Source: JAKPQD01 sp029572965
Lineage (GTDB): Bacteria; Bacteroidota; Bacteroidia; Bacteroidales; DTGW01
NCBI GenBank assembly: GCA_035374585.1
Contig: DAOSPF010000008.1
Location: 7,252 to 71,251, forward strand
Reading direction: 5' to 3'
Length of the DNA stretch: 64,000 bases
The notes beneath the pieces were generated by a model. It was not told the origin of the DNA. It saw nothing but the letters and a program-made list of their open reading frames with translations, and ran no database searches. The number at the start of each line of letters is the position of its first letter. The stretch's first letter is position 1. The position numbers and the translations under genes were made by a program. Positions 35,249 to 44,289 of the stretch are shown one piece after another.

Positions 35249-36536
35249 TGTTTTGATGCAAGAGGTTTAAAAATTTGTCTTTGTATTTAAAGTCAATATC
35301 ATTGTCCACTTGCACTAAACCATTTTTGATTAAATGAGCGTTAATGAAAGTTTTGTTTTCAAGGTAGAGATAGCAAAGCAAGTTATTTTCGCTGTCGTGT
35401 TTTACAATGTCGTATTTCAGAAAGACACGTTTCCCCTTTGTTTTTTCAATAAGAAAAGAAGTTGCTTTTCCATTAACTAATGGGTCTTCTTTAACGCCAA
35501 GAAGTTTAATGGTCAAATCGTTACTTAAACGAATTTTTTCAGGGCTAATAATTTCTTTTACAGTAAACATTTCCTCTCGCTTGGTTGAGCTTTCTTTGTC
35601 AATTCTGGAACCAAATTGAAGTTTCTTTATGTCAATTTTTTTGTCAAGCGTATGAGGGTCTTTGAAAATGTAAGGCAATTTTTGTATTTCTTTTTCAAAG
35701 TCAGTTGTAATGGGCTTTTGTTGAATAAATTCATAAGTCGTTCCGTTCAAATCTTTTTGATGAATTTCCAATTTTTCTTTAATGATTGGAATAAATTCAG
35801 GATTGATTTCATAGCCAACCGAATTTCTATCGGTATTTTTTGCTGCCAAAGAAGTTGTTCCGCTCCCTGCAAAAGGGTCAAGAATAGTTTCTCCAACAAA
35901 CGAAAACATTTTGATTAGCCGTTTGGGTAATTCTTCAGGGAACATAGCTATATGTCCGTTCTGCCTTGCTCCTGCAAAATTCCAATGTCCGGCAAAAAAC
36001 GTGTTCCATTCTTCAGCAGTCATTTTTGAGAGCTCTTTCTGTTCTTTAGTGGGTTTAGGGCTATCGCCTAATTTTTTGAAAATAAGGATGAATTCATAGT
36101 CCAATTTAAGAATACCGTTTCTTGGGTATGGATAAGAACCCATTTGGACCCCACCTCCAGTTGTATTGGAAGTTGTTACTTTTTGCCAAATGATAGCTCC
36201 CATGTAATCAAACCCAATATTTTCACAAAACTTTATGATTTCTTCACGAATAGGAATGACTTTATAACGACCATAATACACAGCTCGGGCAAATTGGTCA
36301 CCAATATTAATACATAATCTGCAACCGTTGTGAAGAGTGCGATAACACTCTTTCCAAACCAAATTCAGGTTATTAATATAATTTTCATAACTGTCATGAA
36401 ATCCAATTTGATTATCAGTCCCATAGTCTTTCAATTGCCAGTATGGAGGAGAAGTAATTGCCAAATGTACAGAATTATCAGGCAATTCTTTCATTTGTCG
36501 GCTATCTCCATTTATTATTTTATGATTTGTTTTCAC
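35241..36536 (-). CDS. DNA methyltransferase (beta-type, N4-C/N6-A) with C-terminal SNase-like fold
   Basis: The 431-residue protein begins with motif IV TSPPYW (28-33) and later has motif I DPFAGSGTTSLAAKN (~218), the beta-class order. SPPY-W methyltransferases act on amino groups of cytosine or adenine; with an MjaI-like partner, N4-cytosine of CTAG is likely. From ~320 the C-terminus looks like a staphylococcal-nuclease fold (IKLLGVKEDP, DSENNLLCYLYLENKTFINAHLIKNG), but the catalytic arginines appear replaced (R35 by Lys, R87 by Asn), so it is probably a binding domain. The endonuclease gene follows with an 8-base overlap. Confidence 0.85.
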   Translation of the reverse strand: MKTNHKIINGDSRQMKELPDNSVHLAITSPPYWQLKDYGTDNQIGFHDSYENYINNLNLVWKECYRTLHNGCRLCINIGDQFARAVYYGRYKVIPIREEIIKFCENIGFDYMGAIIWQKVTTSNTTGGGVQMGSYPYPRNGILKLDYEFILIFKKLGDSPKPTKEQKELSKMTAEEWNTFFAGHWNFAGARQNGHIAMFPEELPKRLIKMFSFVGETILDPFAGSGTTSLAAKNTDRNSVGYEINPEFIPIIKEKLEIHQKDLNGTTYEFIQQKPITTDFEKEIQKLPYIFKDPHTLDKKIDIKKLQFGSRIDKESSTKREEMFTVKEIISPEKIRLSNDLTIKLLGVKEDPLVNGKATSFLIEKTKGKRVFLKYDIVKHDSENNLLCYLYLENKTFINAHLIKNGLVQVDNDIDFKYKDKFLNLLHQNNG

Positions 36537-36727
36537 TCTTTATTTTTTTGACAAAAGTACAAAATCTATCGTCAACTAAATAATTGGTTGACAAGTTGCT
36601 GTTTTTGTGCCATTACCCACAACATTGCAATAGCTATCTATTACAGATATTCTGTTTTACTAAAATTATAAAAACGGAAATATGGAGCAACTTGCGATAA
36701 GTTTTAATATTTAATGCTTATAAAAGT

Positions 36728-36735
36728 TATTTTTG
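36728..36735 (+). promoter_or_regulatory. Putative -7 box of the TonB receptor gene
   Basis: TATTTTTG followed by CAGCG matches TAnnTTTG 31 bases before the ATG at 36766. Confidence 0.45.
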
Positions 36736-36765
36736 CAGCGTTTTTAACAAATAAACTTAAAAAAG

Positions 36766-38817
36766 ATGAAACAAAAAAACAAAATGAACAGGGCTGTTGC
36801 GCAATTCAGGCAATGGTCCAATAAGCGTTACGCTGTATTCAACAGCTTGCACCGCAGTATTAAAATTTGCACATTGGCACTGGCTTATTCGCTGGTATCA
36901 AAACCCGTTACGGTAAAAGCAGAAAGTGCAGACACTTTGCAGATTAAAAACCAGGAAATTGACGATGTGGTGGTAGTATCGTCGTTGCTCGAACTGAAAA
37001 ACTTCCAGACAGGCCGCTCGGTAGAGATAGTACAGCCTACCCAAATCCAGTCTTCCCCTGCGACGTCGATAGACGACCTATTACGCTACATTCCGGGAGT
37101 TGAGTCTCAAACACGCGGCGCATTTGGCTCACAAACCGACTTTTCCATCAGGGGTTCAAACTTCAACCAGGTACTGGTACTCATCGACGGGCACCCCATC
37201 AGCGAGCCGCTCACAGCACACTACAACAGCAATCTTCCTATCACACCTTCAGAAATAGACCATATAGAGGTCATCAAAGGCCCTGCATCGGGCGAATATG
37301 GCGCTGATGCCATGGGAGGAGTTATCCACTTTATTTCCAAAACTTTTGCCAAAAACCAACAAGCCAAAAACCTTCAGGCCGAGATAAAGGCCTTGGGAGG
37401 CCAGCACGCCCTTCTGCAAACCAATGCCGGTGGTTATTTTCAGACCGACAGATGGCGCTTTGCAGCCGGAGGCTTTATCAACAAATCGGATGGAAATAAG
37501 CTTTCCTCTGGTTTGTACAACTTCTTCGACAACCGAACATACTCATTCTCTACACGATACAACCTGTCTGACAAATGGTCGCTGGCCTACCGCGGAGCTA
37601 TTGACGACAGACATTTTAATGCCCAATACTATTACTGGGCCAACATGCAAGACAGTGCCGAAGAAACGTTGAGCAGGCAACGCCACCATGCACAGCTTTG
37701 CCGGGCGTCAGACGCTTATACTACAACCATTAGTGGCAGCTACCTGAATACAAATGACATTTACAAAACCAACAGCATATACCCTAAAAATGACCAAACA
37801 ACAGAAGTGGCAGCACTAAAAATCAACCAGCAATGGACTGTCAACGATAAAATAAGACTGGCCGCCGGAACTGATGTCGATTTACGAAGGATTGAAAGCA
37901 ACAACCGCGGAAACCATGGTACATACAAATATGCCATTTACCTGCTTGCTTCGATAAGGCCAACAGACAAGCTTAGCGTAAATACTTCTGTGCGCAACGA
38001 AAAGCACGAGAAATATGGCAATCACCTTTTGCCCCAATTGAGCCTGGCGTACAAGATTATCGACAACATAAATGGCAGGCTGGCAGCTGCCCGTGCAATC
38101 CGCATGCCAGACTTTACTGAATTGTACTATAACAAGCTCAGGCAGAACGTGCCTGTTAACAGCCGAATGGGCAACCCTGAACTAAAAGTTGAAAAGTCTT
38201 GGAATACTGAGGTTGGCGTTGACTTCTTTCTTGAACGCTTAGCCAATATTAGTATTACAGGTTTTTATCGCGAAACCAAGGGACTGATAGACTATGTAAA
38301 CATACTTTCTTCTGAAGTCCCATTCTTAACAAATCTTTTGCCTAACACCACTTACAATGTAGCTTTAAACAATAGCACTACAAAAACATCTGGCCTTGAA
38401 ACCAATATTTCAAGAAAGGTTTCGTTGAACAGCAAAAGCTATATCCAAGTATTGGCAGGTTACACATGGCTACATGTTGATGCTTCATTTGAAAAAAATG
38501 CGTTGCCGTATTACCTAGGCAACCATGCCAAACATAACCTCAACGGAACTGCAACAATCAGGCTAAGTAACCTGCAAATAGAGGTTAATGGCTTGTACAG
38601 AATCCGAGATGCCAAATATGAAGCCGCCATCAACCGCTATATGGCTGGAGGATATGCATTATTCAACACTTCTACCTCGTATGCTTTTTACAAAGAAAGA
38701 ATTTCGGCCATCGTACAAATAAATAACATCCTCGACCGCAAATATTCTGACTTCCCGGGCGTTGATGCCCCCGGACGTTGGATAGCAGCAGGGTTAAGGA
38801 TTAAATTAGAGAATTAA
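36766..38817 (+). CDS. TonB-dependent outer-membrane receptor (BtuB/FepA-like)
   Basis: The protein has 683 residues: an unusually long basic N-terminus (RQWSNKRYAVFNSLHRSIK) before a hydrophobic signal segment (~31-47), a possible TonB box in DDVVVVSS, a plug domain (DDLLRYIPGVESQTRG, FSIRGSNFNQVLVLIDGHP, IEVIKGPASGEYGADAMGGVI) and a beta barrel ending in the aromatic-flanked strand GRWIAAGLRIKLEN. It has no CarboxypepD-like domain, so it is of the siderophore/cobalamin type, not SusC type. The ligand is unknown. The stop lies within a tandem 8-mer repeat. Confidence 0.92.
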   Translation: MKQKNKMNRAVAQFRQWSNKRYAVFNSLHRSIKICTLALAYSLVSKPVTVKAESADTLQIKNQEIDDVVVVSSLLELKNFQTGRSVEIVQPTQIQSSPATSIDDLLRYIPGVESQTRGAFGSQTDFSIRGSNFNQVLVLIDGHPISEPLTAHYNSNLPITPSEIDHIEVIKGPASGEYGADAMGGVIHFISKTFAKNQQAKNLQAEIKALGGQHALLQTNAGGYFQTDRWRFAAGGFINKSDGNKLSSGLYNFFDNRTYSFSTRYNLSDKWSLAYRGAIDDRHFNAQYYYWANMQDSAEETLSRQRHHAQLCRASDAYTTTISGSYLNTNDIYKTNSIYPKNDQTTEVAALKINQQWTVNDKIRLAAGTDVDLRRIESNNRGNHGTYKYAIYLLASIRPTDKLSVNTSVRNEKHEKYGNHLLPQLSLAYKIIDNINGRLAAARAIRMPDFTELYYNKLRQNVPVNSRMGNPELKVEKSWNTEVGVDFFLERLANISITGFYRETKGLIDYVNILSSEVPFLTNLLPNTTYNVALNNSTTKTSGLETNISRKVSLNSKSYIQVLAGYTWLHVDASFEKNALPYYLGNHAKHNLNGTATIRLSNLQIEVNGLYRIRDAKYEAAINRYMAGGYALFNTSTSYAFYKERISAIVQINNILDRKYSDFPGVDAPGRWIAAGLRIKLEN

Positions 38818-38880
38818 AGAATTAAAGAATTAAAGAATTAGAGAATTAGCTAATTTGAAAATTTGGAAATTTGAGAATTT
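38812..38880. repeat. Tandem 8-mer repeat spanning the receptor stop codon
   Basis: AATTAAAG is repeated about four times from 38812 to 38843, then shifts to AATTTGAA-like units to ~38880. The receptor stop TAA is in the first unit. Confidence 0.75.
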
Positions 38881-38974
38881 GAGAATGAATCACCTTCGAT
38901 TCTGCAAATCGTAAACACGATAATTTATTGTGGGAGCATACTATCATTCCATTAAAAAATAAATATGATGAAAT

Positions 38975-39014
38975 AAAAATCCCTGTTATTGCTGTGCTTT
39001 AGCAGGGATTTTTT
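38975..39014 (+). terminator. Terminator hairpin downstream of the TonB receptor
   Basis: AAAAATCCCTG (38975-38985) and CAGGGATTTTT (39003-39013) form an 11-bp stem with a T run. Confidence 0.8.
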
Positions 39015-39058
39015 ATAAAGTCGGTTTTAACAACTATTGCAACTTTATCTTTTGACTA

Positions 39059-39178
39059 ATGAAACGAGCATGCTTAGAAGTAACCACAGACAAAGATGAC
39101 TCCCGATTAGTCGGAACGGGTTTTTCTTTGAAGGGCCCTTCGAGGTTTATCCAATCTTTAAAATTCAATTTTGTTCGG
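39059..39178 (+). repeat. AAACGAGCATG repeat, copy 3
   Basis: Begins ATGAAACGAGCATGCTTAGA and ends with CTTTAAAATTCAATTTTGTTC, 21 bases identical to the end of copy 5. The middle carries an unrelated ~40-base insertion. Confidence 0.7.
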
Positions 39179-39393
39179 AAGATAAAACACAAGTATTATT
39201 GGTAGTAATATTTTTATTTTCTTTAACAACAACACCAGAGATATAATCATCCTTAATAGTACCAGTAAACATCTGGCTTCTCCATTAGCCAAATTAGGCA
39301 ACACAAAACGATCAAAAAATAGTCCAAATAACAGCTTTGGTTTTGGTTATTATTTTTGGTATTTTTGTCCTCCCTATTAACCTTTTAAAGTAA

Positions 39394-40449
39394 ATGAAAT
39401 TAAACAACCTGCTCCAAAGCCGCACGTCCAAAATAATACTGCTCATAGCTTTAGCTTTTATCATTTTTCTTGCCATACAAACAGGAATCTTTCTTAAACG
39501 CATATACAGTGTTAACATTGAAAAAAACGAACCGGGCTACTTGTATATCCATACCGGGGCAACATTCACCGATGTTTTTAATGAATTGGAACGCAACAAT
39601 TTTTTGAAAGACCGCAATTCGTTTATCTGGCTTGCTGGTAAAATGAACTACGTAAATCGCATAAAGCCTGGAAGGTATAAAATCACTCCGGGCATGAGCA
39701 ACAAAGACCTTATAGTCAAGCTTCGCAACGGAGAACAAGAACCTGTAGATATTCCCATCCACGATGTACGTACAATACCTCAACTGGCAGGTCTGCTCGA
39801 CAGATATTTAGAGATTGACTCAATCCATATAGTTGAAAAATTAAGCAACGAGGCTTATTTAGACAGTATTGGGTTCAATAAGAACAACGTTTTGGCGATG
39901 TTCATCCCTAACACTTATGAATTATACTGGAATGTAAGCCTTGACAAATTTGTTCAACGCATGTTAAAAGAATACAACAGGTTTTGGACAACTGCACGTA
40001 AAGAAAAAGCAAAAGAGATAGGTCTTTCACAAGATGAAGTATTTACGTTGGCTTCAATAGTTGAAGAAGAAACCAATGGTATATCTGAATATCCAATTAT
40101 TGCCGGGGTGTACATAAACCGTTTGAAACGTAATATGCCTCTTCAGGCCGACCCGACGGTAAAATTTGCCATCGGCAATTTTGCAGCAAAAAGAGTATTA
40201 AAGAAAGACACTGGATTTGATTCGCCTTATAACACCTATCGATATAAAGGCCTACCTCCCGGGCCTATTTGTATGCCTTCTATCAAGGCTATTGATGGCG
40301 TGCTCAATTATCAGAAACACAAGTACCTTTATTTCTGTGCCAAAGAAGATTTCTCAGGCTTTCATGTTTTTGCCAGCACGCTTGTACAGCACAACCGAAA
40401 TGCCGAAGCCTTCCAAAAAGCAATGAACAAAAGAGGAATATACCGATAA
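39394..40449 (+). CDS. mltG: Endolytic murein transglycosylase MltG
   Basis: MltG cuts nascent glycan strands in the periplasm and so sets strand length. The protein has 351 residues: one N-terminal membrane helix (~12-32, TSKIILLIALAFIIFLAIQTGIFL), a LysM-like region (~35-115) and the YceG domain with the catalytic glutamate in ASIVEEETN (~230) and conserved NMPLQADPTVKFAIG, YNTYRYKGLPPGPI. It is convergent with nadE across a strong inverted repeat. Confidence 0.94.
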   Translation: MKLNNLLQSRTSKIILLIALAFIIFLAIQTGIFLKRIYSVNIEKNEPGYLYIHTGATFTDVFNELERNNFLKDRNSFIWLAGKMNYVNRIKPGRYKITPGMSNKDLIVKLRNGEQEPVDIPIHDVRTIPQLAGLLDRYLEIDSIHIVEKLSNEAYLDSIGFNKNNVLAMFIPNTYELYWNVSLDKFVQRMLKEYNRFWTTARKEKAKEIGLSQDEVFTLASIVEEETNGISEYPIIAGVYINRLKRNMPLQADPTVKFAIGNFAAKRVLKKDTGFDSPYNTYRYKGLPPGPICMPSIKAIDGVLNYQKHKYLYFCAKEDFSGFHVFASTLVQHNRNAEAFQKAMNKRGIYR

Positions 40450-40452
40450 ATC

Positions 40453-40516
40453 AAACACAACGACACAAAGACACAAAGAAAGTTTTTGAATTCAAGAACG
40501 TTGTGTCGTTGTGTTT
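40453..40516. terminator. Bidirectional hairpin between mltG and nadE
   Basis: AAACACAACGACACAA (40453-40468) and TTGTGTCGTTGTGTTT (40501-40516) are a perfect 16-bp inverted repeat between convergent genes. ACACAAAG is doubled in the loop. Confidence 0.7.
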
Positions 40517-40519
40517 AAT

Positions 40520-42169
40520 CTAGTATTTTGCCACAATAGGCATTCTGCGGCCAAAACCAAAAGACTTGGATGAAATACGCAAAATTGGCGGAGTCTGAAA
40601 ACGCTTATACTCGTTAAAGTTAACCATTTTTATGGTCTTTTCTACCACAGCTTTATCATAACCCATATCAATAATCTCTTTCTTGCACTTTCGGTTTTCG
40701 ATATACTGAAATAATATAGCATCCAGCAATACATAGTCAGGCAATGAATCTGAATCCTTTTGGTCGGGACGAAGTTCAGCTGAAGGAGCTTTATCTATAA
40801 TATTTTGAGGAATAACATCTTTATCTTTATTCATAAAATGAGCAAGTTTGTACACATCGCTCTTATAAACATCGCCAATAACAGACAGTCCGCCATTCAT
40901 ATCGCCATACAAAGTACCATAACCAACAGCTATTTCGCTTTTGTTTGACGTATTGAGCAATATATGCCCAAACTTATTAGAGATGGCCATTAGCAAAACG
41001 CCACGAGTACGGGCTTGTATATTTTCTTCGGTGATATCTTCAGGCAAATTGGCAAAAATAGGACTGAGACTTGTCTTAAAGCTATCCACTACAGATTGTA
41101 TATTGATAATATCTTTTTGAACACCCAAATTTTCGGCCAACTTCAAAGCATCGCCCACCGAATGACCAGATGAATACTTAGATGGCATAAGTAATACCCT
41201 TACATTCTCAGCCCCTAAAGCTTTAACAGCAAGCACCAAAACTACTGCCGAATCAATTCCTCCAGAAAGGCCTAATGTAGCTTTTTTCAAACCACTCTTT
41301 TGAAAATAATCGCGAATACCAAGAACAAGAGCATCGTGCATCTTTTCAACTTCAGGTTTTTCAATACTTCTCTTATCTTCAAGTGTGATATTCTTAGAAT
41401 CAATAATCCTGAAATCTTCCTCAAACAAGTTAAGCGCACCAGCTACATGGCCTTTCGAGTCTATCACCATTGAGCCTCCATCAAAAATAAGGTCTGTATG
41501 TGCCCCTATTTGGTTTACATAAAGTAGTGGCAACCTGTAGTTCTTAGCATGATTGCAAAATATCTCTTGTTTTAACCTGATTTTTGAATATGAAAACGGC
41601 GAAGCGGCAATATTGACAACCAATGAAGGCCTTTGAGCTGCCATTTCGGCCATTGGTGAAACATTATACATACGGGCACGTTTGTAAGGTATGCTTTCAT
41701 CGGGAATTTCATCCCATAAATCTTCGCAAATAGTAATAGCAATGCGTTCGTCCCTAAACTCAATTACCTTAAACTCTGAGCCTGGCTCGAAATAACGATA
41801 TTCGTCAAAAATATCATAAGTAGGAAGTAAAGCCTTATGATACTGAGCAATAATCTTTTTATCATGCAAAAAGAATGCCGTATTGAACAGCCCTTTACCC
41901 TGAGGGTTAGTATTGACAGACGGTGCACCAACAATAGCAGCAATTTTACCACAATGCAAGGCTATTTCCTTAACACATTCCAAAGATTTCTTGACAAAAT
42001 ACTCATCTTCGAGCAAGTCGTGCGGAGGATAGCCACAAACAGAAAGCTCTGAAAAGACAATCAAATCAACATTTTGTTTCTCGGCCTTTTCAATAGCCTC
42101 AACTATCTTTTTGCAATTGTATTCAAAATTTCCAATGATATAATTCTGTTGTGCCAGTGCTATTAACAT
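40520..42169 (-). CDS. nadE: NAD+ synthase, glutamine-hydrolysing
   Basis: This enzyme amidates nicotinic acid adenine dinucleotide to NAD. The 549-residue protein joins a nitrilase-type glutaminase (Glu in FSELSVCGYPP, Lys in YHKALLPTYD, Cys in ITICEDLWDE) with an NAD synthetase domain (ATP loop LGLSGGIDSAVVL, ~290). It hydrolyses glutamine and channels ammonia. It lies 11 bases after the beta-barrel gene and is probably co-transcribed with it. The stop TAG contains one of the few CTAG sites in the window. Confidence 0.95.
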   Translation of the reverse strand: MLIALAQQNYIIGNFEYNCKKIVEAIEKAEKQNVDLIVFSELSVCGYPPHDLLEDEYFVKKSLECVKEIALHCGKIAAIVGAPSVNTNPQGKGLFNTAFFLHDKKIIAQYHKALLPTYDIFDEYRYFEPGSEFKVIEFRDERIAITICEDLWDEIPDESIPYKRARMYNVSPMAEMAAQRPSLVVNIAASPFSYSKIRLKQEIFCNHAKNYRLPLLYVNQIGAHTDLIFDGGSMVIDSKGHVAGALNLFEEDFRIIDSKNITLEDKRSIEKPEVEKMHDALVLGIRDYFQKSGLKKATLGLSGGIDSAVVLVLAVKALGAENVRVLLMPSKYSSGHSVGDALKLAENLGVQKDIINIQSVVDSFKTSLSPIFANLPEDITEENIQARTRGVLLMAISNKFGHILLNTSNKSEIAVGYGTLYGDMNGGLSVIGDVYKSDVYKLAHFMNKDKDVIPQNIIDKAPSAELRPDQKDSDSLPDYVLLDAILFQYIENRKCKKEIIDMGYDKAVVEKTIKMVNFNEYKRFQTPPILRISSKSFGFGRRMPIVAKY

Positions 42170-42180
42170 ATACAGTTTTT

Positions 42181-42855
42181 TTAAAACATGAAACCAAGAC
42201 GTATAGCAATACTTCTGGTAGTTACTTTATCTTTTGAATTATCAGTAATATCTACAAAGCCGCTTGTATAAGTAAGTCCGGCAACAATAGCATTTCCGCC
42301 ACGCAACGAGTACATTACCCCGGCTCCAATATGATACCCCAAGTTAAAAAAATGGATTTCATCTGTAATATTACTATTATCTAAAAGTCCTTTTGCATCT
42401 CCAGAGGTAGCATGAGCATTAATATTCATAAATGATGTCAAACCAAGATGTGCATAAATAGTGGTATATCCGATTTCGTGAGATTTAAACTTCAGGCCAA
42501 AAGGCACAACCAAGTATTGAAGATTGTACTTAACGTTAGTATTAGCGGGTAAATTAACTGCTGAGGTATCATCCTTAGTTGAAAACGAGTAAGCATAAGT
42601 ATTTGATGCACTACCATTTAACGAAGCAATAGAAATACCCGTCGAAAAAGCATAATTTTCAGCAAAATATTTATCCATATTCAGGCCTACATCGTACCCA
42701 AACGTAGCCCCACCTGTTTTAGTAGATTTGACATCACTTGCATACCAGTTAATACAAGGGTTAGCAAAAACAGTAAATTTATACTTCGATTCCTGCGCTT
42801 GAAAAACCTGGACCACGCCAAGTAGTATAAAAAATATTACAGCTCCTTTTGCCAT
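42181..42855 (-). CDS. PorT-like outer-membrane beta-barrel protein
   Basis: The 224-residue protein has a signal peptide ending near FQAQ and strands of alternating hydrophobic residues ending in IAIRLGFMF, typical of an 8-stranded barrel. The block NLQYLVVPFGLKFKSHEIGYTTIYAHLGL resembles PorT-family proteins, one of which takes part in type IX secretion; this distant homologue cannot be given that role. It lies directly upstream of nadE on the same strand. Its 5' side carries a repeat copy at 42953. Confidence 0.75.
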   Translation of the reverse strand: MAKGAVIFFILLGVVQVFQAQESKYKFTVFANPCINWYASDVKSTKTGGATFGYDVGLNMDKYFAENYAFSTGISIASLNGSASNTYAYSFSTKDDTSAVNLPANTNVKYNLQYLVVPFGLKFKSHEIGYTTIYAHLGLTSFMNINAHATSGDAKGLLDNSNITDEIHFFNLGYHIGAGVMYSLRGGNAIVAGLTYTSGFVDITDNSKDKVTTRSIAIRLGFMF

Positions 42856-42952
42856 ATTTTCAGGTTTTTAAGTTAATACACTTTTAATGCTGTAAAAGTA
42901 AATAAATACAAGTTCAGCAAACCCGTTATTCATTGAAAGTTATCAACCTTTT

Positions 42953-43003
42953 ATGAAACGAGCATGTTTTAAAATAGCGTTTCAACAAAGTTTAAAATTA
43001 TGC
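42953..43003 (+). repeat. AAACGAGCATG repeat, copy 4 (short)
   Basis: Has the core ATGAAACGAGCATGTTTT and little beyond it (a TTTAAAATTATG block follows). It lies between two minus-strand genes. Confidence 0.55.
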
Positions 43004-43019
43004 AATAACAGTGCCATTC

Positions 43020-44129
43020 TTAATGAAAATATGTTGTATCAATAAGAATATTAGGCAACTGAATACGCAAATCTTCGGCATGTTCTTTCAGTCGGGCAGC
43101 AGCATCAGGTGGTAAGTGCAAACTATCGGAATGGAGCTGGTAATATTGAATAGGTATTACATAATACTGATATCGGGAGGATAACGTTCCTTTGTAAACC
43201 CAGTATGGAATGTACATAGGCTTTACATCAACTTTACCACTGGTTATCTCAATATTTAGTGTTACTACAGCCCCTCCGTCTTTGTACCTGTCACGCTGAT
43301 TGGATATAAAGTTGCCCGTTGAATAAAATACAGGCATTTTATTGACCGAATCCACAGTTACCCATTCAAAAGTTTGTACAACATGGGGATGCGAACCAAC
43401 AACAGCATCAAAGCCCATTTGGGCAAGCATCCTGGCATACTTCTTTTGATAATCCGAAGGAGTAAGCTCATATTCATTGCCCCAATGCACAAAAGCTATT
43501 TTAACTTCAGCTCTCTTTTCTTCAGCAACCTTAACATCAGCCTTTATTTGATCCCTGTCAAGATAATTCACCACAGAAGGCGGGTCTGGCACAAATCCAT
43601 TTGTCCCATAGGTATAATTGAAAAGAGCTATCTTAATTCCATTTTTCTCAACAATCAAAGGGCATTTGCTGGCTCTATCTTCTGCATTGTAGTATGTACC
43701 CATCCTTAAAAGCTGTACTGAATCAATCATCTTTAAAGTTCTGTACATTCCGGACTTACCTTTGTCATAACAATGATTATTGGCTGTAGCCAATACATCT
43801 ATACCAAAATCTCTAAGCTCAAAAACCAAATCATCAGGTGAAGAAAATGTAGGATAACCAGTATAAGGTTTTCCGCCAAATACCACCTCAAGGTTCCCAA
43901 TTGACAAGTCACACTTTAAAACTGGTTCTTTAATAAACTGAAAACACGGAGCATAATCATAAGTATCATTTGAAGAGTCATATGCAGCCTTAACTTGAGG
44001 CATATGCCCCATAATATCGCCAAGAAAAAGTAGCTTAACATGACGCAGTAATGAATCTTGCCCAATCAAACCATAAGGTTGACAACAAAGACAGAAAAAT
44101 AAAGCAGCTAAGAAATAACGTTTTAACAT
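43020..44129 (-). CDS. CapA-family protein (PGA_cap metallophosphatase fold)
   Basis: The 369-residue protein has a signal peptide (~1-22) and the PGA_cap fold: LLFLGDIMGH (~32), the SIGNLEVVFGG block, DVLATANNHCYDKG (~137), and IAFVHWGNEYELTP followed by GFDAVVGSHPHVVQ (~240). The metal-ligand pattern is complete, so it is likely catalytic. CapA proteins support poly-gamma-glutamate or other capsule synthesis, but no capB/capC homologue is nearby, and single CapA-like proteins in this phylum have unclear roles. It is divergent from the response regulator. Confidence 0.85.
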   Translation of the reverse strand: MLKRYFLAALFFCLCCQPYGLIGQDSLLRHVKLLFLGDIMGHMPQVKAAYDSSNDTYDYAPCFQFIKEPVLKCDLSIGNLEVVFGGKPYTGYPTFSSPDDLVFELRDFGIDVLATANNHCYDKGKSGMYRTLKMIDSVQLLRMGTYYNAEDRASKCPLIVEKNGIKIALFNYTYGTNGFVPDPPSVVNYLDRDQIKADVKVAEEKRAEVKIAFVHWGNEYELTPSDYQKKYARMLAQMGFDAVVGSHPHVVQTFEWVTVDSVNKMPVFYSTGNFISNQRDRYKDGGAVVTLNIEITSGKVDVKPMYIPYWVYKGTLSSRYQYYVIPIQYYQLHSDSLHLPPDAAARLKEHAEDLRIQLPNILIDTTYFH

Positions 44130-44289
44130 AAATGCAAAATCTCAAAATAATAGACAAAGAAATAATTTCTTTAGAACATATTGATAGAGAAGCATTAATA
44201 TTTTCAAAAAAAACATCTCAACACTTTTGACAAAACATTTAAAGAAAAACATGTTTTTTTCTTAACTTTAATAAAGAAATTAACCTGAT

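Larger units (their letters stand above)
38818..39393. other. Long intergenic region with tandem repeat, terminator and dispersed repeat
   Basis: The 576-base stretch holds the 8-mer tandem repeat, the terminator at 38975-39014 and an AAACGAGCATG repeat copy at 39059-39178. I see no gene in it. Confidence 0.6.

Noticed and set aside
35241..35575. Active nuclease domain on the methyltransferase
   Set aside because: The SNase-like fold lacks the catalytic arginines, so I do not call it a nuclease.
36537..36765. Cobalamin riboswitch before the TonB receptor
   Set aside because: The receptor is of a type that can carry cobalamin, so I looked for the B12 box. Nothing matches it; only a -7 box is present.
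42181..42855. Calling this gene porT of the type IX secretion system
   Set aside because: Similarity is limited to a general barrel pattern; many PorT-like proteins are unrelated to secretion.
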